Positions 33,608-41,828 of a stretch of DNA of 64,000 bases are shown here, piece after piece. The translations under genes were made by a program, and so were the position numbers. Position 1 is the stretch's first letter. Each line of letters opens with the position of its first letter. A model generated the notes under the pieces. It saw nothing but the letters and a program-made list of their open reading frames with translations, had not been told where the DNA came from and did not search any database. The DNA is taken from the NCBI GenBank assembly GCA_040767605.1, contig JAXGOI010000001.1:1612001-1676000 (forward strand), read 5' to 3'. The DNA is from JAXGOI01 sp040767605 (GTDB lineage Bacteria; Bacillota; Dehalobacteriia; UBA4068).

Positions 33608-33625
33608 AGAATAAGCCGAATAAAG
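33599..33625. repeat. 16-bp period duplication across the rpsP stop codon
   Basis: GCCGAATAAAG, which contains the rpsP stop TAA, occurs at 33599-33609 and again at 33615-33625. Confidence 0.8.
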
Positions 33626-33691
33626 CGCGGCTTATACTTTTAGCTCCCAATTATTGGGTATTTTAAATAATCTCCCCCAAGGGGTGTAATT

Positions 33692-33919
33692 ATGAAAGAT
33701 TTAATTGAGCATATAGCTAAATCCCTGGTGGAAAACCCTCAGGATGTAATTGTTACGGAGGAGGAAAAAGAAGGCCAAATTGAGTTAAATTTGCGGGTGG
33801 CCTCCTCAGATATGGGGAAAGTCATTGGTAAGCAGGGGCGTATTGCAAAAGCTATGCGTTCCGTACTCAAAGCAGCCGCCGCCAAGGAAGGCAAAAAATG
33901 CAGCCTTAAAATAGACTAA
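33692..33919 (+). CDS. khpA: KhpA, KH-domain RNA-binding protein
   Basis: A 75-residue single KH domain protein, also called YlqC. The RNA-binding GxxG loop is VIGKQGRIAKAMR. In Firmicutes KhpA pairs with KhpB (Jag) and affects cell length and sRNA or mRNA stability. The start is ATG behind AAGGGGTG. The location between rpsP and rimM is the conserved one. khpB is not in this window. Confidence 0.95.
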   Translation: MKDLIEHIAKSLVENPQDVIVTEEEKEGQIELNLRVASSDMGKVIGKQGRIAKAMRSVLKAAAAKEGKKCSLKID

Positions 33920-34073
33920 AACCCCAGATGGGGTTTGCCATATTCAGGGAAGAAAACCCAGCCCCTTGTTTTGGGCTAATAAAGGCCTTTTACTTTCGGC
34001 GGGGTTTTTCTTTCTATGGGGCATTAAGGCTTTTTTTAAGGTGTTTATAGTTAGGATTTTATAAGGGGGTAAA

Positions 34074-34574
34074 ATGGTTTTTGAGGCTTTAAAAGTAGGA
34101 ATAATCCGGGGCGCCCATGGCATAAGGGGCAATGTTAAGGTAGAAAGCCTAAGCGATTATGCCCCCCGTTTTTCTCCCGGCAGTATTTTATACCTGGAGA
34201 AGAATAATCAGGAATTAAAAATAGAATCCTCCTCATTAGCGGGGAGGCATATTCTGGTGAAATTTTTTGGGATAGAAAACCGTATTCAGGCGGAGGCCTT
34301 AAGAGGGCTTTTTTTAATTATACCCAAAAGCCGGGCGGCCCTTTTGCCGGAGGGGCAATACTATTATTGGCAGCTGGAGGGGCTTAGGGTAATTCAGGAT
34401 GAAAAAGAACTGGGGATTATTCGGGAAATTAAAGAAAACCCCGCAAATGACCTTTATGTAATGGAAAAACCCAACGGCGAAAGAGTATATATACCGGCCC
34501 TTAAAAAAATCATTTTAAAGATTGATTTAGAAAAAGGGCAAATGACGGTAAAACTTCCCCCCGGTCTTATATAA
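34074..34574 (+). CDS. rimM: Ribosome maturation factor RimM
   Basis: A 166-residue protein with an N-terminal RimM beta-barrel (VGIIRGAHGIRGNVKVESL) and a C-terminal PRC-barrel (YYYWQLEGLRVIQDEKELG, VYIPALKKIILKIDLEK). It binds S19 and helps mature the 30S head. The start is ATG behind AAGGGGG. It is between khpA and trmD as usual. The length is normal. Confidence 0.95.
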   Translation: MVFEALKVGIIRGAHGIRGNVKVESLSDYAPRFSPGSILYLEKNNQELKIESSSLAGRHILVKFFGIENRIQAEALRGLFLIIPKSRAALLPEGQYYYWQLEGLRVIQDEKELGIIREIKENPANDLYVMEKPNGERVYIPALKKIILKIDLEKGQMTVKLPPGLI

Positions 34575-34638
34575 AAATTTATAAAGTAAAAATTGCCGGC
34601 CTTAAAGCTTAAAAAGGCCGGAATAAAGCGGGTGTTTT

Positions 34639-35934
34639 ATGCGTATAGATATTCTCACCCTTTTCCCCAATATGTTTACCCCCTTAGATGAAAGCATTAT
34701 TAAGCGCGGGGTAGAGAAGGGTCTTGCAGAAATTAATATTGTTAATATTCGGGATTATGCCCTGGATAAGCACCATATAACCGATGACAGGCTTTATGGC
34801 GGCGGCGCCGGTATGGTTATGAAGCCGGAGCCTATTTTTGCCGCCGTGGAGGATGTTAAAAAAAATCCCCGGGCAAAAATCCTGATAACCAGCCCTCAGG
34901 GCAGGCCCTTTAACCAAAAAATGGCCAAAAGCCTTGCCGAAGAAGAGCAAATAATTATAATTTGCGGCCACTATGAGGGTATAGATGAAAGAGTAGCTCA
35001 AGGTCTGGGGGCTCAGCCGGTTTCTTTGGGAGATTTTATTCTAACAGGGGGGGAAATCCCCGCTCTGGCCATTACCGATAGCATAATTCGGCTTTTGCCG
35101 GGGGTTTTAGGCCATGAGGATGCCACAGCGGAGGAAAGTTTTGATGACGGGCTTTTGGAATACCCCCATTATACAAGGCCGCCGGTTTTCAGAGGTATGG
35201 AAGTGCCGGAGGTTTTGCTTTCCGGCAATCATAAGGAGATTAACTTATGGCGCCGCCAAAAATCCCTTGAACGCACCTGGCTTAACAGGCCGGAGCTTTT
35301 AGAGGAGGCAGCTTTAAGCCAGGAAGATATTTCTTATTTAGCTGAATTAAAAAAAGGCAAAGAGCAGCCCTTTAATTTTTTTGTAGCCCTTATCCATTAC
35401 CCTGTTTATAATAAAAAAAAGCAAATAATCAATACCTCTTTAACTAATTTAGATTTGCATGATATTGCCAGAGCCGCGGTAACTTACGGGGTTTGCGGCT
35501 ATTATATAATTCAGCCGGCGGAGAATCAGCAAAAGCTGATGAATAATCTGCTTTCCCATTGGCAATTGGGTTTTGGGGCAAAATATAATCCCAATCGTCA
35601 GGAGGCTTTGGATTTAGTTTCTCTAAGGCCCTCCCTTGAAGAAACAATCAAAGAGATTCAGGATTCTTACGGCCCCCTAAGGCTTATTGCCACCAGCGCC
35701 CAGGCCGCCCCGCCTTTAACGGGTTATAAGGAAATGCGGAATATAATGGAAAACCAGGGGGGCAATTATCTTATGCTTTTAGGCACCGGCTGGGGCCTGG
35801 CGGATGAAATTATGGCAAAGGCTAATTACCGCCTCCGCCCTCTTTACGGCCGGGGGGAGTATAATCATCTTTCGGTAAGAAGCGCCGCCTCAATTATGCT
35901 GGACAGGCTTTTGGGTGAAAATAATTCCCGTTAG
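34639..35934 (+). CDS. trmD: TrmD fused to a second SPOUT-type RNA methyltransferase domain
   Basis: A 431-residue protein. Residues 1 to about 240 are tRNA (guanine37-N1)-methyltransferase, with MRIDILTLFPNMF, YGGGAGMVMKPEP, the trefoil-knot CGHYEGIDERV and SLGDFILTGGEIPALAI. Residues about 242-431 match the family of putative SAM-dependent RNA methyltransferases first known from Thermotoga (PF09936-type): FNFFVALIHYPVYNKKKQII, SLTNLDLHDIARAAVTYGVCGYYI (in part) and LLGTGWGLADEIM. That domain is often a separate gene beside trmD. The fusion has no frame break. G37 methylation prevents frameshifting; the second domain's target is unknown. The start is ATG behind a weak GCGGGTG. Confidence 0.9.
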   Translation: MRIDILTLFPNMFTPLDESIIKRGVEKGLAEINIVNIRDYALDKHHITDDRLYGGGAGMVMKPEPIFAAVEDVKKNPRAKILITSPQGRPFNQKMAKSLAEEEQIIIICGHYEGIDERVAQGLGAQPVSLGDFILTGGEIPALAITDSIIRLLPGVLGHEDATAEESFDDGLLEYPHYTRPPVFRGMEVPEVLLSGNHKEINLWRRQKSLERTWLNRPELLEEAALSQEDISYLAELKKGKEQPFNFFVALIHYPVYNKKKQIINTSLTNLDLHDIARAAVTYGVCGYYIIQPAENQQKLMNNLLSHWQLGFGAKYNPNRQEALDLVSLRPSLEETIKEIQDSYGPLRLIATSAQAAPPLTGYKEMRNIMENQGGNYLMLLGTGWGLADEIMAKANYRLRPLYGRGEYNHLSVRSAASIMLDRLLGENNSR

Positions 35935-36040
35935 GCCTTGCAAAGGGTATATTTTATATGCTATAATCTTTAAGTATGTTTGGGCTGGTCCTCTGCCGTT
36001 TTCCGGGAATGAACAGCCGTCGAAAAAAGGAGGACTTATA

Positions 36041-36388
36041 ATGTCAAATCTTATTCAATTTGTAGAGCAGGAGCATATTCGTAAAGATGTTCCCCAGCTT
36101 CGCTCAGGGGATACCGTAAAAGTACATGTGAAGGTTGTAGAAGGCACCCGGGAGCGTATTCAGGTTTTTGAGGGTCTTGTTATAAAAATTAAAGGCTCCG
36201 GCCTTAGCGAAACCTTTACCGTTCGCCGTGTTTCTTATGGGGTAGGAGTAGAAAGAACCTTTCCTCTCCATTCTCCCAGAATCGAAAAAATCGTAGTTGT
36301 AAGACATGGTAAGGTGCGCCGCGCAAAGCTTTATTATTTGCGTAAGCTTACCGGCAAGGCGGCCAGAATTAAGGAAGTTCGCCGTTAA
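36041..36388 (+). CDS. rplS: 50S ribosomal protein L19
   Basis: A 115-residue protein starting MSNLIQFVEQEHIRKDVPQL, with FEGLVIKIKGSGLSETFTVR and the C-terminal HGKVRRAKLYYLRKLTGKAA. I chose the ATG at 36041 behind AAGGAGG; a longer frame from 35915 adds residues not seen in L19. It is the last gene of the ylxM-ffh-rpsP-rimM-trmD block. The last codons and stop are duplicated directly downstream. Confidence 0.97.
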   Translation: MSNLIQFVEQEHIRKDVPQLRSGDTVKVHVKVVEGTRERIQVFEGLVIKIKGSGLSETFTVRRVSYGVGVERTFPLHSPRIEKIVVVRHGKVRRAKLYYLRKLTGKAARIKEVRR

Positions 36389-36408
36389 AGCGGAAGTTCG
36401 CCGTTAAA
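36373..36408. repeat. 19-bp period duplication across the rplS stop codon
   Basis: GGAAGTTCGCCGTTAAA, holding the last codons and the stop of rplS, occurs at 36373-36389 and again exactly at 36392-36408. Confidence 0.92.
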
Positions 36409-36416
36409 ACAGAAAA

Positions 36417-36439
36417 AGGGGGGTAAGCCCTCCTTTTTT
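36417..36439 (+). terminator. Terminator of the rpsP-rplS operon
   Basis: The stem AGGGGGG / CCCTCCT (one G-U pair) with loop TAAG is followed by TTTTTT. Confidence 0.88.
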
Positions 36440-36474
36440 ATTTAAAGTAATAAAGGGGATAAATTATATGCCCC

Positions 36475-36504
36475 TTGTTTAATACCTTCCCAATATGGTA
36501 AAAT
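36475..36504 (+). promoter_or_regulatory. Candidate promoter of efp
   Basis: TTGTTT (36475-36480), an 18-base spacer and TAAAAT (36499-36504), about 70 bases before efp. Confidence 0.45.
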
Positions 36505-36575
36505 ATGAATACAAATGTTAAATTGCCTTTAATTGGGCGCCGCTTTACTATAATTTGCTGTAGGAGGGGTTTTTT

Positions 36576-37133
36576 TTGATATCAACAAATGATTTAAAAA
36601 CCGGCGTTTCCATAGAGCTGGATGGCGTTGCCTATATTGTTGTGGATTTTCAGCATGTAAAGCCCGGCAAGGGCTCCGCATTTGTCAGAACAAAGCTAAA
36701 AAACGCTAAAAACGGCAATGTTTTAGAGCGTACATTTAATGCCGGGGAGAAGCTCCCCAGGGCCCATTTAGACAGAAGGGAAATGCAATACCTTTACCAT
36801 GACGGCGAAGCCTATATAGTAATGGATTTGGAAAATTATGAGCAATACTCCCTGAGCGAGGAAGAAGTAGGGGATGGAAAGCTCTATTTAAAAGAGAATA
36901 TGAATATTTCCGTTTTGTTTTTCCACGGTAAAATTATCGGGGTAGATCTCCCCGGCCATGTAGAGCTGGAGGTTGTTGAAACGGAACCGGGAATTAAGGG
37001 GGATACGGCCTCCGGCGGCTCTAAGCCCGCAACTCTGGAAACCGGGGCGATAGTAAGGGTACCCTTCTTTATAAATGTGGGGGATACAATTAAAATTAAT
37101 ACCAAAACAGGCGAATACCTGGAGAGGGCATAA
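36576..37133 (+). CDS. efp: Elongation factor P
   Basis: A 185-residue three-domain protein that relieves ribosome stalling at polyproline. It begins with a TTG start behind TAGGAGGGG. The N-terminal loop HVKPGKGSAFVRTKLKNA carries the tip lysine (PGKGS) that is post-translationally modified in several bacteria. The C-terminal block GDTIKINTKTGEYLERA is intact. The family usually appears close to the spoIIIA operon in Clostridia, as here. No modification enzyme gene is nearby. Confidence 0.97.
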   Translation: MISTNDLKTGVSIELDGVAYIVVDFQHVKPGKGSAFVRTKLKNAKNGNVLERTFNAGEKLPRAHLDRREMQYLYHDGEAYIVMDLENYEQYSLSEEEVGDGKLYLKENMNISVLFFHGKIIGVDLPGHVELEVVETEPGIKGDTASGGSKPATLETGAIVRVPFFINVGDTIKINTKTGEYLERA

Positions 37134-37197
37134 AGTTGCACCCCTGGGGAAATGCTATGAAGTGCTATGGAATTAAAAATTGAAAGGGGGCAGAAAT

Positions 37198-37623
37198 ATG
37201 AAAGATTTACAAAAAAAGATTGCTTATTTACAGGGCTTGTCTGAGGGGATGGAAGTTGGGGATTCTAAAGAAGGCAAATTATTAAAGGAAATTCTTGAGG
37301 TGCTTGAGGATATGGCCGATTGTATGGCCAATGTTTACGAAGGCCAAGAGGATTTGGAGAATTATCTTGAAAGCCTTGACAGCGATTTAGCCGATTTAGA
37401 AGATGATTTCTACGAAGACGATGAATTTGAAGACGACGATTATGTAGAAGTTACCTGCCCCAATTGTCATGAGGAGGTTTGCTTTGATTCCGATATTCTC
37501 TATGATGACGACCTTATTGAGGTAACCTGTCCGGAATGCGGGGCGGTGGTTTTTGTTAACGGCGAAGAGGATGAGGATGACGAGGATTATGCCGAATGCG
37601 ATGATGAAAAAGACGAGGAATAA
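37198..37623 (+). CDS. Acidic zinc-ribbon protein with a CD1247-type N-terminal domain
   Basis: A 141-residue, very acidic protein. Residues 1-45 (MKDLQKKIAYLQGLSEGMEV, then GKLLKEILEVLEDMAD) match the short N-terminal domain named after Clostridioides CD1247. A C-terminal zinc ribbon has CPNCHEEVC and CPECGAVV, flanked by long Asp/Glu runs. I use the ATG at 37198 behind AAAGGGGG; a TTG six codons upstream would sit inside the ribosome binding site. It follows efp closely, a position seen in other Clostridia. The function is unknown; the ribbon and acidity suggest a nucleic-acid or RNA polymerase interaction. Confidence 0.85.
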   Translation: MKDLQKKIAYLQGLSEGMEVGDSKEGKLLKEILEVLEDMADCMANVYEGQEDLENYLESLDSDLADLEDDFYEDDEFEDDDYVEVTCPNCHEEVCFDSDILYDDDLIEVTCPECGAVVFVNGEEDEDDEDYAECDDEKDEE

Positions 37624-37713
37624 TTCCGCCGCTTAAACAAAACCAAGCTTAAAAGTTAACCGCTAAAAGATTTAAAATAAAAAGAGTTTTAAAAAACTTA
37701 AATAAGACTAATT

Positions 37714-37748
37714 AACCGCAACCCTAAACAGGTGGCGGTTTTTTATTT
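37714..37748 (+). terminator. Terminator before spoIIIAA
   Basis: The stem AACCGC / GCGGTT (extended by CC/GG) is followed by TTTTATTTAT. Confidence 0.8.
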
Positions 37749-37812
37749 ATAGGGTAAATTAGAGTTCTAATACTCGTCCTTAATTAATAATATAAAATAA
37801 GACGAAAGGGTG

Positions 37813-38931
37813 ATGCAAGTGGCGGAAAATAGAGAGATTAATTTTGGCGGCAGCCGGGCTCTTAAAGGTATTTTGCCTTATTTACCCCCCGGGCTTCGGG
37901 AGGAGTTTTCTCTTATACCCCCCTCCTGCCTTACGGGTTTGGAGGAAATCCGCCTGCGTTTAGGCTTTCCCATTGCCCTGCGTTTTAATTGCGGGGAGGC
38001 CTTTTTAGCCCAAGGCAGCCGGATTACCCAAAACCCTGAAAATGGCCGGGTTTTAAGCCCCCAGGAGCTGAGGCAAATTGTTTTATTAATTTCAGACAGC
38101 TCTTTTTATGCCCTGGAGGAAGAGCTTAAAAGGGGCTATATTACTTTAAGAGGGGGGCATAGGGCAGGCCTATGCGGCCGGGCCGTGCTGGATGGGGGCA
38201 ATATAAGGACTCTAAAAGATATATCCAGTATAAATTTGCGCCTGGCCCGTTTTGTAGCAGGCAATGGGGAAAAGCTTTTGCCAAGGCTTTATGGCGGAGA
38301 GCCTAAAACCCTGCAGCATACCTTAATTGCCTCGCCTCCCGGGGCCGGTAAAACCACTCTCCTCAGGGATTTAGCCGGATTACTCTCTAAGGGCCATGGG
38401 GAGCTTTCCCCTAATATAAAAGGCGCCGCCTATAATGTGGGAATAGTGGATGAACGCTCTGAAATAGCCGCTATGCTGGAGGGTAAGCCCCAGCTGCCTT
38501 TAGGCCCCCGCTGTGATGTTTTGGATGCCTGCCCCAAAGGGGAAGGGATGATGCTTATGATACGCTCTATGGCCCCCCAAATAATAATTTGTGATGAAAT
38601 TGGCAGAATTGAGGATGCAACAGCCATCAGGGAAGCCTCAAATGCCGGGATTATTATTATTGCCAGCGCCCATGGCAGTAATAAAGAAGAGCTTTTGGCA
38701 AGGCCGGTTATGGGCGGCCTTTTAAAAGAAAAGGCCTTCGGGCGCATTGTTTTTCTTTCTCGCGCCAAGGGGCCCGGAACAATTGAAAGTATTTGGGATT
38801 GCTCCTTAAACCCCTTGGGGAATGAGGAGCCGGGGAATAAAATACCGCCTAAGGGAAAACCTTTTTACCCGGACCAAGAGGATTTTTATAAAGAGGATAG
38901 GCTTGCAAATGGGGGTAGCAGCTATGCTTAA
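37813..38931 (+). CDS. spoIIIAA: Stage III sporulation protein AA (ATPase of the SpoIIIA-SpoIIQ channel)
   Basis: About 372 residues; a secretion ATPase-like protein with Walker A APPGAGKTTLLRDLAG and Walker B-type MIIICDEIGRIEDATAI region. It is proposed to power the SpoIIIA-SpoIIQ channel that lets the mother cell nurture the forespore. ATG at 37813 and GTG at 37819 are both possible starts; GAAAGG lies 3 and 9 bases upstream, so the GTG may be the true one. It is first in a complete spoIIIAA-AH operon, expected to be under sigma-E, although I see no clear sigma-E promoter. Confidence 0.95.
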   Translation: MQVAENREINFGGSRALKGILPYLPPGLREEFSLIPPSCLTGLEEIRLRLGFPIALRFNCGEAFLAQGSRITQNPENGRVLSPQELRQIVLLISDSSFYALEEELKRGYITLRGGHRAGLCGRAVLDGGNIRTLKDISSINLRLARFVAGNGEKLLPRLYGGEPKTLQHTLIASPPGAGKTTLLRDLAGLLSKGHGELSPNIKGAAYNVGIVDERSEIAAMLEGKPQLPLGPRCDVLDACPKGEGMMLMIRSMAPQIIICDEIGRIEDATAIREASNAGIIIIASAHGSNKEELLARPVMGGLLKEKAFGRIVFLSRAKGPGTIESIWDCSLNPLGNEEPGNKIPPKGKPFYPDQEDFYKEDRLANGGSSYA

Positions 38932-39439
38932 ATTTTTGGGGGCGATTATGATAGTTGTGGCCTGCGCTTTTTTAGGAATTTTAGCGGCTAAAAGCCTTGA
39001 GGGGCGCTGCATTCTCTTAAGGGGCCTGCAGGAGGGGCTAATAGCCTTAAGAAGAGAAATCTCTTATGCCAACACCCATTTAAGCCGGGCTTTAAAAATT
39101 GCCTCCGCCTCGGCCGGGCAGGGGGAGGCTTTATTTTCTTTAGCCGCCCAAAGGCTTTCCTCCGGGGAGGGAATAAGCGCCGATGAGGCCTGGCGGGGGG
39201 CTATGGAAGAGTTTGGCCTTCAAAAAAAACTAGAAAATGAAGAAAAAGAAATTTTAGAAGCATTTGGCGCTGGGCTGGGGCTTTCCGATACTTATGACCA
39301 GATAAACCGTTTAGAGCTTTGCCGCCAGCGCCTTGCCCTGGCTGAAGGAAATGCCAACCAGAAATGGCAGAAGCTGGGGAGAGTCTGGCTGAATTTAGGG
39401 TGGTCTGTCGGGATTATCTTAGCCCTGCTTTTTTTATAA
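38924..39439 (+). CDS. spoIIIAB: Stage III sporulation protein AB
   Basis: A 171-residue protein with an N-terminal membrane segment (FLGAIMIVVACAFLGIL), a cytoplasmic helical region and a C-terminal membrane segment. It resembles GspF-type secretion platform proteins. I use the ATG at 38924, 9 bases after GGGGG and inside the end of spoIIIAA (8-base overlap). This gives the usual length and start (MLKFLGA). Longer in-frame starts are poorer. Confidence 0.93.
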   Translation: MLKFLGAIMIVVACAFLGILAAKSLEGRCILLRGLQEGLIALRREISYANTHLSRALKIASASAGQGEALFSLAAQRLSSGEGISADEAWRGAMEEFGLQKKLENEEKEILEAFGAGLGLSDTYDQINRLELCRQRLALAEGNANQKWQKLGRVWLNLGWSVGIILALLFL

Positions 39440-39477
39440 TCTTAATTAGCCTGGGCTTGGAGAATGGGGGAAAGGCC

Positions 39478-39678
39478 GTGCAGGAGATATCTATAATCTT
39501 TTTTTTAATGGCTTTAGCCATAGCCGTAACCATATTGCATACCTTTTTAAAGCAGGCCGGCAGGGACGAATATGCCTATCTTACTTTAATAGTGGGCCTG
39601 GCCCTGGCTTTACTTAAGGTATTGCCTATAATTAAGCAGCTTTTTGCCGGGGTGCAATCCGTATTTAAGCTTTATTAA
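39478..39678 (+). CDS. spoIIIAC: Stage III sporulation protein AC
   Basis: A 66-residue two-helix membrane protein, the usual size. It has FFLMALAIAVTILHTFLKQAG and GRDEYAYLTLIVGLALALL, matching SpoIIIAC. The start is a GTG at 39478 behind GGGGGAAAGG. A longer frame from 39364 overlaps spoIIIAB and adds unrelated residues. Confidence 0.93.
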   Translation: MQEISIIFFLMALAIAVTILHTFLKQAGRDEYAYLTLIVGLALALLKVLPIIKQLFAGVQSVFKLY

Positions 39679-39693
39679 TCTGGGGGTGTTCCG

Positions 39694-40098
39694 GTGTTAT
39701 CAGGGGCGCAGGAAATATTTGTTTTAGTAGGGGCGGGGTTAATCGGGGCAATCTCCGCGCTTTTTATAAAAGATACCAAGCTGCCGGGCTTTAGTATTTT
39801 AATTGCCCTGGCGGTGGGGGCCTTAATTTTTATGCGGATTTTGCCCAGGCTGGGGCAGCTTTTGGAATTATTTGAAAACCTGGCCCTCCAGGCTAATTTA
39901 AGCACCCTTTATTTAGGCACAATATTTAAAGTTTTAGGGATTGCCTATATTACGGAATTCGGAGCGCAGCTTTGCCGGGATGCAGGCCAGGGGGCAATTG
40001 CCATTAAGCTGGAATTTGCGGCCAAAATCGGCATATTGCTCTTATCCATGCCCATTATGATATCGGTGCTTAAATCTATATTAGAGCTTTTAAGGTAA
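39694..40098 (+). CDS. spoIIIAD: Stage III sporulation protein AD
   Basis: A 134-residue membrane protein with about four hydrophobic segments. It includes AGLIGAISALFIKDTKLPGF and YITEFGAQLCRDAGQGAIA, both typical of SpoIIIAD. The start is GTG behind GGGGGTG. It is related to SpoIIIAC and lies 15 bases after it. Confidence 0.94.
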   Translation: MLSGAQEIFVLVGAGLIGAISALFIKDTKLPGFSILIALAVGALIFMRILPRLGQLLELFENLALQANLSTLYLGTIFKVLGIAYITEFGAQLCRDAGQGAIAIKLEFAAKIGILLLSMPIMISVLKSILELLR

Positions 40099-40119
40099 GG
40101 CGCCTGAAGGAGTCTTAAA

Positions 40120-41262
40120 ATGAGATATAAAGCCGCCCTTTTAATACTTATGCTTGTTTTAGCCATTTTTATAGCCCCAAAGCCTGCCTTAGCCTATGAG
40201 GAGGCGGATTTTTCTCTTATAAATGAGTATATCCAAAAGCTGGATGATGAATTAGGGGCAATGGCCGGGGGTTTTAGCCTTTCGGCGCTTTGGCGGGAAA
40301 TTCAAAGGGGGGAATTCTCCTGGGATATCGGAGCCTTAATTTATTCTTTGGCAGGGCTGATTTTTAAAGAAATTTTTAACAGCGGGGCTATTTTAGGGCA
40401 ATTACTGGTTTTGGCGGTAATTTGCTTAATCTTAACAAATTTAAAAGAGGCTTTCGGCAAAGGAGAAATCAGCTTTTTAAGCCGGGCTGTTGTTTATCTT
40501 CTTTTAATAACTATAACCATAGCCTCGTTTTCCCGGGTTTTGGGCTATGCCAGGGAAAGCGTATCCCTAATGAGTGATTTTCTCCAGGGGCTTTTGCCCC
40601 TTTTAATGACTATTTTAGCGGCTATGGGGGGAATCAGCTCCGTAAGTATTTTACACCCGGCAATGCTTTTTATTTTAGCGGCCCTTTTAAATATGATGAA
40701 GAATTTAATCTTCCCCTTAATTTATTTTAATGCGATTTTGCGTTTGGTGGGGCATATATCCCCCAATTTTAATTTAGATAAAATGGCCGGTTTATTTAAA
40801 GATGTGGCTCTGGGCATAATGAGTATCAGCCTTACAATTTTTATTGCTTTTTTAGGCTTAATGGGGGTAGCCGGGGCAACCCTAGACGGCCTGGCTTTGA
40901 GGGCCGCTAAAGCCGCCAGCGGTATTTTTATACCTATAGTAGGCAGAAGCATGGCGGATGCCTTGGACAGCGTTATCGGCACGGCTTTAATTCTTAAAAA
41001 CGCAATCGGTATTATAGGGGTTATTATCATTTTTATTTTATGCGCCCTGCCGGCGGTTAAAATTTTGGCGCAGTTCATCATATACAGGCTGGCCTCCGCC
41101 ATAATTCAACCCCTGGGGGAAACCCAGCTTTCCCAGGCTTTACATGGGCTTTCCAATGCTTTGCTTTTACTTTTCGGCGCCGTTGCCGCCAGCGGATTGC
41201 TTTTCTTTTTTGTTTTGGCTTTAACGGTTGGGGTGGGGAATATTACTATGATGATGCGGTAG
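40120..41262 (+). CDS. spoIIIAE: Stage III sporulation protein AE
   Basis: A 380-residue polytopic membrane protein with an N-terminal signal-like segment (ALLILMLVLAIFIAPKPALA) and about seven further hydrophobic stretches. SpoIIIAE is the large membrane subunit of the channel and essential for forespore sigma-G activity in Bacillus. The family blocks GISSVSILHPAMLFILA and DALDSVIGTALILKNAIG are present. The start is ATG behind GAAGGAG. Confidence 0.95.
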   Translation: MRYKAALLILMLVLAIFIAPKPALAYEEADFSLINEYIQKLDDELGAMAGGFSLSALWREIQRGEFSWDIGALIYSLAGLIFKEIFNSGAILGQLLVLAVICLILTNLKEAFGKGEISFLSRAVVYLLLITITIASFSRVLGYARESVSLMSDFLQGLLPLLMTILAAMGGISSVSILHPAMLFILAALLNMMKNLIFPLIYFNAILRLVGHISPNFNLDKMAGLFKDVALGIMSISLTIFIAFLGLMGVAGATLDGLALRAAKAASGIFIPIVGRSMADALDSVIGTALILKNAIGIIGVIIIFILCALPAVKILAQFIIYRLASAIIQPLGETQLSQALHGLSNALLLLFGAVAASGLLFFFVLALTVGVGNITMMMR

Positions 41263-41271
41263 GTGGTTTTT

Positions 41272-41799
41272 ATGATAACGGCCCTGGGGGAATTAGTCCG
41301 CAATATAGCTGTTTTAGTGCTTATTACAATGTTTTTGCAAATGCTTTTGCCCGAGGGGCAGATGTATGGTTTTATCAGGATGATAATGGGGGTTTTATTA
41401 ATCAGTGCGGTTTTAGGCCCGGTTTTAAGCTTTTTCGGGCATAATCAAATTGCCCCTATTTATCATAAAGGCGCCTATGAGGCGGCAACCGGGGAAATTT
41501 TAAGCCAGGGCCGGGCTTTAGCAGCCCAATATACCGCCAATGCCGCAGAGGATTATAAAGAGGGGTTAATCCGGCAGATAAATGCCATTTCTCTTTTACT
41601 GCCCCAGCTTAGCCAGGTAGAAACAAAGCTTGAATTAAACAGCGATGCCTCAATTAAGGCCGTATATATAAAAGGGGTTTTAGACAGTTCTTTAGCAGGG
41701 GAGGAAGATACCAAAAAAAAGCTTAAAAATATTTTGGGGGATTTTTTTAACCTTCCCCCAGAGATTATCGCAATTGATTTATCCCGTAAGCCGGAATAA
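41272..41799 (+). CDS. spoIIIAF: Stage III sporulation protein AF
   Basis: A 175-residue protein with two N-terminal membrane helices (IAVLVLITMFLQMLLP, IMGVLLISAVLGPVLSF) and an extracytoplasmic ring-building domain with low sequence conservation. I use the ATG at 41272 behind AGGTGG rather than the GTG at 41263, which overlaps that site. The 3' end has a 12-bp tandem duplication (CCGGAATAATAA / CCGGAATAATTA) across the stop codon. Confidence 0.92.
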   Translation: MITALGELVRNIAVLVLITMFLQMLLPEGQMYGFIRMIMGVLLISAVLGPVLSFFGHNQIAPIYHKGAYEAATGEILSQGRALAAQYTANAAEDYKEGLIRQINAISLLLPQLSQVETKLELNSDASIKAVYIKGVLDSSLAGEEDTKKKLKNILGDFFNLPPEIIAIDLSRKPE

Positions 41800-41828
41800 T
41801 AACCGGAATAATTAAAAGGAGGATAAAT

